A stretch of DNA of 9,656 nucleotides, taken from Gammaproteobacteria bacterium (GTDB lineage Bacteria; Pseudomonadota; Gammaproteobacteria; DRLM01). A program made the position numbers and the translations under genes. Below the pieces are notes generated by a model. The model saw only the letters and a program-made list of their open reading frames with translations, had not been told where the DNA came from and ran no database searches. Below are positions 7,082-9,656 of this stretch, in pieces. The DNA lies in the NCBI GenBank assembly GCA_015490395.1, contig WFXX01000197.1, positions 1-9,656 on the forward strand, in the 5' to 3' direction. Numbering within the stretch: position 1 is the stretch's first letter; each line of letters starts with the position of its first letter.

Positions 7082-8186
7082 CCTCCCAGCCCCCGAGCTC
7101 CTCGCTGAGCAGCACCAGGCGCCGCAGCCGCTGCCGCTCCCGGCGCAGCTCCTCCTCCAGCCGGGCCACCCGGGCCTCCAGGCGCGCCAGGCGCTCCTCC
7201 AGGTCGGCGGGCGGGCGCTGGATCTCCTCGGGGCGCGGCTGGCGCCGGAAGGAAAACAGCCCCCGGCCGGCCTGGGGCCGGGCGGCCCCGTTGCCGCCCG
7301 AGGCCGCCGCGCCCGAAGCGGCCGGCGGCGGGGTGGCAGGCTGAGGCGTAGGCGATGCAGGCTGCAGGCCCGAGCCCTTCTCCTCCTCCAGCTCCTTGAG
7401 CACGGTCTGCACGTGGGGCCGGTCCAGCTCGTGCAGCTCCTCCAGGCAGCCGAAGAGCAGCAGCCGGTCGCAGAGCATGTTGATCCTGCGCGGGATGCCG
7501 CCGGTGCTCTCGTAGATGAGGGCGTGAGCCGCGTCGGTGAAGGTGGGGTCGTCCCGCCAGCCGGCGGTACGCAGGCGGTGCTCGATGTAGCCCCGGGTCT
7601 GCTCCGCATCCAGGGGCTCCAGGTGATAGGCGGCGATCACCCGCTGGCGGAGCTGCTCCAGCATGGGGCTCTGCAAGTTCTCCCGAAACTCCTTCTGGCC
7701 GAGGAGGAAGCTCTGGAAGAGCACGCGCCCGCCGAGCTGGAAATTGGTGAGCATGCGCAACTCCTCCAGGGAGCGGGGCGGCAGGTTGTGGGCCTCGTCC
7801 ACCACCAGCAGCACACGCTTGCCCTCCCGGGCCCGGGCCACCATGAAGGTCTCCAGGTTCTTGAGGAGGGTGGCCTTGTCCAGGCCCTCGTGGGCCAGCC
7901 CGAAGCTGGCCGCCACCATGCGCAGGATGTCCTCGGCCTCGAGCTGGGTGGTCACCAGCTGCGCCGCCGTGAGGTTGTCCCGGGAGAGCTCTGAGAAGAG
8001 GGTGCGCACCAGCATGGTCTTGCCGGTGCCGATGTCCCCGGTGATGACGATGAAGCCCTCCCCCTGGCTGATCCCGTAGCGCAGATAAGACATGGCCCGC
8101 TTGTGCCCCGGGCTGCCGTAGAAGAAGCGCGGGTCCGGGCTCAGCTGGAAGGGGCGTGCGTTCAGCTTGTAGAAGGTCTCGTACAT
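7074..8186 (-). CDS. XrtA-associated ATPase (TIGR03015 type, ExeA-like AAA) with coiled-coil C-terminal extension
   Basis: P-loop ATPase of the general secretion ExeA/AAA_22 group, universal in XrtA exopolysaccharide loci; its role is unproven, with assembly or export of the polysaccharide being the usual guess. The N-terminus MYETFYKLNARPFQLSPDPR is the ExeA-like signature. The Walker A motif is GDIGTGKT (50-57), Walker B is VLLVVDEAH (125-133; D130, E131), and a sensor-2 type STGGIPRRIN (227-236) follows. The ATPase core ends near residue 265. The rest is an Ala/Pro/Gly linker (about 270-326) and a strong heptad stretch (329-357; Leu/Val at 329, 333, 336, 340, 343, 347, 354, 357) rich in Glu and Arg, predicted to be a coiled coil. 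I see no membrane segment. The ATG at 8186 has GAGGG 7 nt upstream, overlapping the stop of the barrel gene. The stop overlaps wecB by 8 nt. Confidence 0.95.
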   Translation of the reverse strand: MYETFYKLNARPFQLSPDPRFFYGSPGHKRAMSYLRYGISQGEGFIVITGDIGTGKTMLVRTLFSELSRDNLTAAQLVTTQLEAEDILRMVAASFGLAHEGLDKATLLKNLETFMVARAREGKRVLLVVDEAHNLPPRSLEELRMLTNFQLGGRVLFQSFLLGQKEFRENLQSPMLEQLRQRVIAAYHLEPLDAEQTRGYIEHRLRTAGWRDDPTFTDAAHALIYESTGGIPRRINMLCDRLLLFGCLEELHELDRPHVQTVLKELEEEKGSGLQPASPTPQPATPPPAASGAAASGGNGAARPQAGRGLFSFRRQPRPEEIQRPPADLEERLARLEARVARLEEELRRERQRLRRLVLLSEELGGWEDA

Positions 8187-8195
8187 GGGCAGCCC

Positions 8196-9656
8196 TCAAA
8201 AGCTCAGGTGCCATCCCACCATCAGCCGGTGCTCACGCCAGGAGGCGCCCGTCCCTTCGCGCACGTAGCGCGTCAGCGCCGCCGTGGCGCCGGCGCGGCT
8301 GGACAGCCGCCGCTCCAGGCGCAGCTCGCCCGTGCCGTAGCGCACGGCGCCCGCGACCTCGCCCAGATGGGTGCGCTCCAGGCGCAGGGACACGGTGGTG
8401 CGCGCCCCGGCGCGCCAGCGCACCGAGCCGGTGGCCCCGGCGGCTCGCTGCGTCTCGCCGCCGCCGAGCAGGCGACGCCGGCTCTGGAAGGCCGCAAGCA
8501 GCCATTGGCTGCGGGGCCGGGCGTAGAGCAGGCTCAGGCGGCCCTGCCTCTGGATAAAAGTCCGATCGGTGAGGCTGAACACGTCCTGGAACAGGATCAC
8601 CGGGAAGCCCCTGACGTCCAGCACCGGCTGGCCTTGGCGGTCGATCAGGAGGAAGAACTGCCGCCCCTGGAGCTGGAGCAGCTGCTGGTTGCCCGCCGTG
8701 CGGCCGTAGTCCAGCCTCAGGCTCAGGCGCCGGATCGCCTGCCTGAAGGAGGCGCTCAGGGTGGTGCCGGCGAGCAGGCCCACGGATCGGTTGGTCCAGC
8801 GCGCCGTCAGGCTGGTGCGCCGGGTGGGGGCGAAGGCCAGGTAGGCGTCCCGGTTGCGATAGCCGGCGGTGGCCTCCGCCTGGAGACGGGGCGAGGGGCG
8901 CCAGGACAGCCCCGCGCTGGCGTAGCCCCCGTTGTTGATGGTGTAGCGCTCTGGGATCCGGTCGTTGACGTAGCCGCCCCGCAGCACCAGCCCCCAGGCA
9001 CCGACGAGCCGGTGATCCACCGTGGCCTGGGCCGCGTCGCGCAGGAACCGCCCCCGCCGACGCTGACGCACGTCTTGGCGGCTGGCCTGGAAGGACCAGC
9101 GGGTGTGGGCAAAGGCCCGGCCCTGCACGGCGCTCAAGGTGAAGGCGTTCTGCATGCCATCGGCCAGCGCGCGGCTGGTGCTCCGGGACAGGCCCCAGCG
9201 ATAGCCCAGCGCGGCATCGACATAGCGCCCCGTCCCCAGCCGGAGGGTAGGCGCGGCGCTCAGCACGGTGATACGGTCGCGGTCCACGGCGTTGAGGTTG
9301 TCCAGGGGCACCCGTCCCAGGATGGAGGTGGAGCGCTGGTAGCGCCGGGCGCTCAGGTCCACGTCCAGCCTACCGAGCCAGGGCTCGAGCTCCGACCTGG
9401 CGTCCAAGCGGTGATAGACCCGGTTGAGCCCCGCCCGCCCCGGGTAGAGCAGCCCCTGGGCCTGATAGGCCAGCCGGGTGCGCTGCCGGGCGCCCTCGCC
9501 CTGCACCTGCAGCCCCGGGGCGAGCTCGCCGATGAGCTGCCCGGTCTCGGCCCCGGCCGGCTGCAGCCCCAGGTTGTCGGTGTACACCGCTTGCACCGAC
9601 ACATCCGGCTGCAACCGCCATTCGCCGGCTCCCGCCGCCGCCGCCCAGCCCAGCAG
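8196..9656 (-). CDS. Outer-membrane beta-barrel protein, XrtA/PEP-CTERM system (TIGR03016 type), 5' end cut by window
   Basis: Predicted outer-membrane barrel, likely part of export or surface anchoring of the exopolysaccharide; its mechanism is not established. The frame is open to the right edge (486 codons plus stop), so the start codon lies just outside. The first visible residues, LLGWAAAAGAGEW, look like the end of a signal peptide with cleavage near AGA. A TTG at 9614 could be called as a start but would discard that signal, so I reject it. The mature start RLQPDVSVQAVYTDNLGL has the YTDN motif common in these proteins. The body alternates polar and non-polar residues in short strands (for example TRLAYQAQGLLYP, RWSFQASRQDVR, LSLRLDYGRT) and ends in HRLMVGWHLSF with the terminal Phe typical of barrels inserted by Bam. 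A more hydrophobic stretch, FFLLIDRQGQPVLDVRGFPV, interrupts the strand pattern about two thirds along. The ATPase gene starts 9 nt after its stop. Confidence 0.9.
   Translation of the reverse strand: MLGWAAAAGAGEWRLQPDVSVQAVYTDNLGLQPAGAETGQLIGELAPGLQVQGEGARQRTRLAYQAQGLLYPGRAGLNRVYHRLDARSELEPWLGRLDVDLSARRYQRSTSILGRVPLDNLNAVDRDRITVLSAAPTLRLGTGRYVDAALGYRWGLSRSTSRALADGMQNAFTLSAVQGRAFAHTRWSFQASRQDVRQRRRGRFLRDAAQATVDHRLVGAWGLVLRGGYVNDRIPERYTINNGGYASAGLSWRPSPRLQAEATAGYRNRDAYLAFAPTRRTSLTARWTNRSVGLLAGTTLSASFRQAIRRLSLRLDYGRTAGNQQLLQLQGRQFFLLIDRQGQPVLDVRGFPVILFQDVFSLTDRTFIQRQGRLSLLYARPRSQWLLAAFQSRRRLLGGGETQRAAGATGSVRWRAGARTTVSLRLERTHLGEVAGAVRYGTGELRLERRLSSRAGATAALTRYVREGTGASWREHRLMVGWHLSF

Noticed and set aside
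7082..7609. N-terminal extension of wecB to 7609
   Set aside because: This part is an out-of-frame reading of the ATPase gene, low in complexity. The epimerase fold begins right after the ATG at 7081.
9612..9614. TTG start for the beta-barrel gene
   Set aside because: The frame stays open to the window edge and encodes the end of a signal peptide just upstream, which an outer-membrane protein needs.
1..9656. Mobile elements, CRISPR, tRNA/rRNA or integration scars
   Set aside because: I saw no transposase, no regularly spaced direct repeats, no RNA gene signature and no composition break; coding sequence fills nearly the whole window.

Overview
The window is a single, densely packed block of eight genes, all on the minus strand and read from the right edge to the left edge. 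It has very high GC (roughly 70% by eye) with strong G/C bias at third codon positions. The organism looks like a high-GC Gram-negative proteobacterium: there is an outer-membrane beta-barrel gene and an exosortase A (XrtA/PEP-CTERM) exopolysaccharide locus, a layout known mainly from beta- and gammaproteobacteria. A high-GC gammaproteobacterium is my best guess, but nothing here fixes the genus.

Order of transcription is as follows. (1) 9656-8196, an outer-membrane beta-barrel protein of the TIGR03016 type, cut at its 5' end by the window edge. (2) 8186-7074, an XrtA-associated AAA-type ATPase (TIGR03015 type, ExeA-like). (3) 7081-5969, WecB, the non-hydrolysing UDP-GlcNAc 2-epimerase. (4) 5955-5053, a NodB-type polysaccharide deacetylase (TIGR03006 type). 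(5) 5060-4011, a FemAB/GNAT-like protein (TIGR03019 type). (6) 3993-2779, a GT4-like sugar transferase (TIGR03087, stp1). (7) 2707-1133, exosortase A fused to an EpsI domain. (8) 1125-1, a second GT4 sugar transferase (TIGR03088, stp2), which lacks only its last residues and stop. Gaps run from 8-nt overlaps to 17 nt, except for a 71-nt gap before xrtA that contains a hairpin. No gene-free stretch reaches 300 bases, and I see no promoter, RNA gene, mobile element or CRISPR.

The genes probably work together. WecB supplies UDP-ManNAc, and the two glycosyltransferases and the FemAB-like protein build or decorate an exopolysaccharide. The deacetylase trims it in the periplasm, and the ATPase and barrel serve assembly or export. 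XrtA processes PEP-CTERM proteins, encoded elsewhere, at the inner membrane. The usual companions of such loci (Wzz/chain-length protein, BY-kinase, TPR protein PrsT, asparagine synthase-like amidotransferase) are not in the window and probably lie just beyond its edges. The system as a whole is known. The points worth a second look are the hairpin before xrtA, the wecB insertion, the C-terminal coiled-coil extension of the ATPase and the degenerate acid motif in Stp1.
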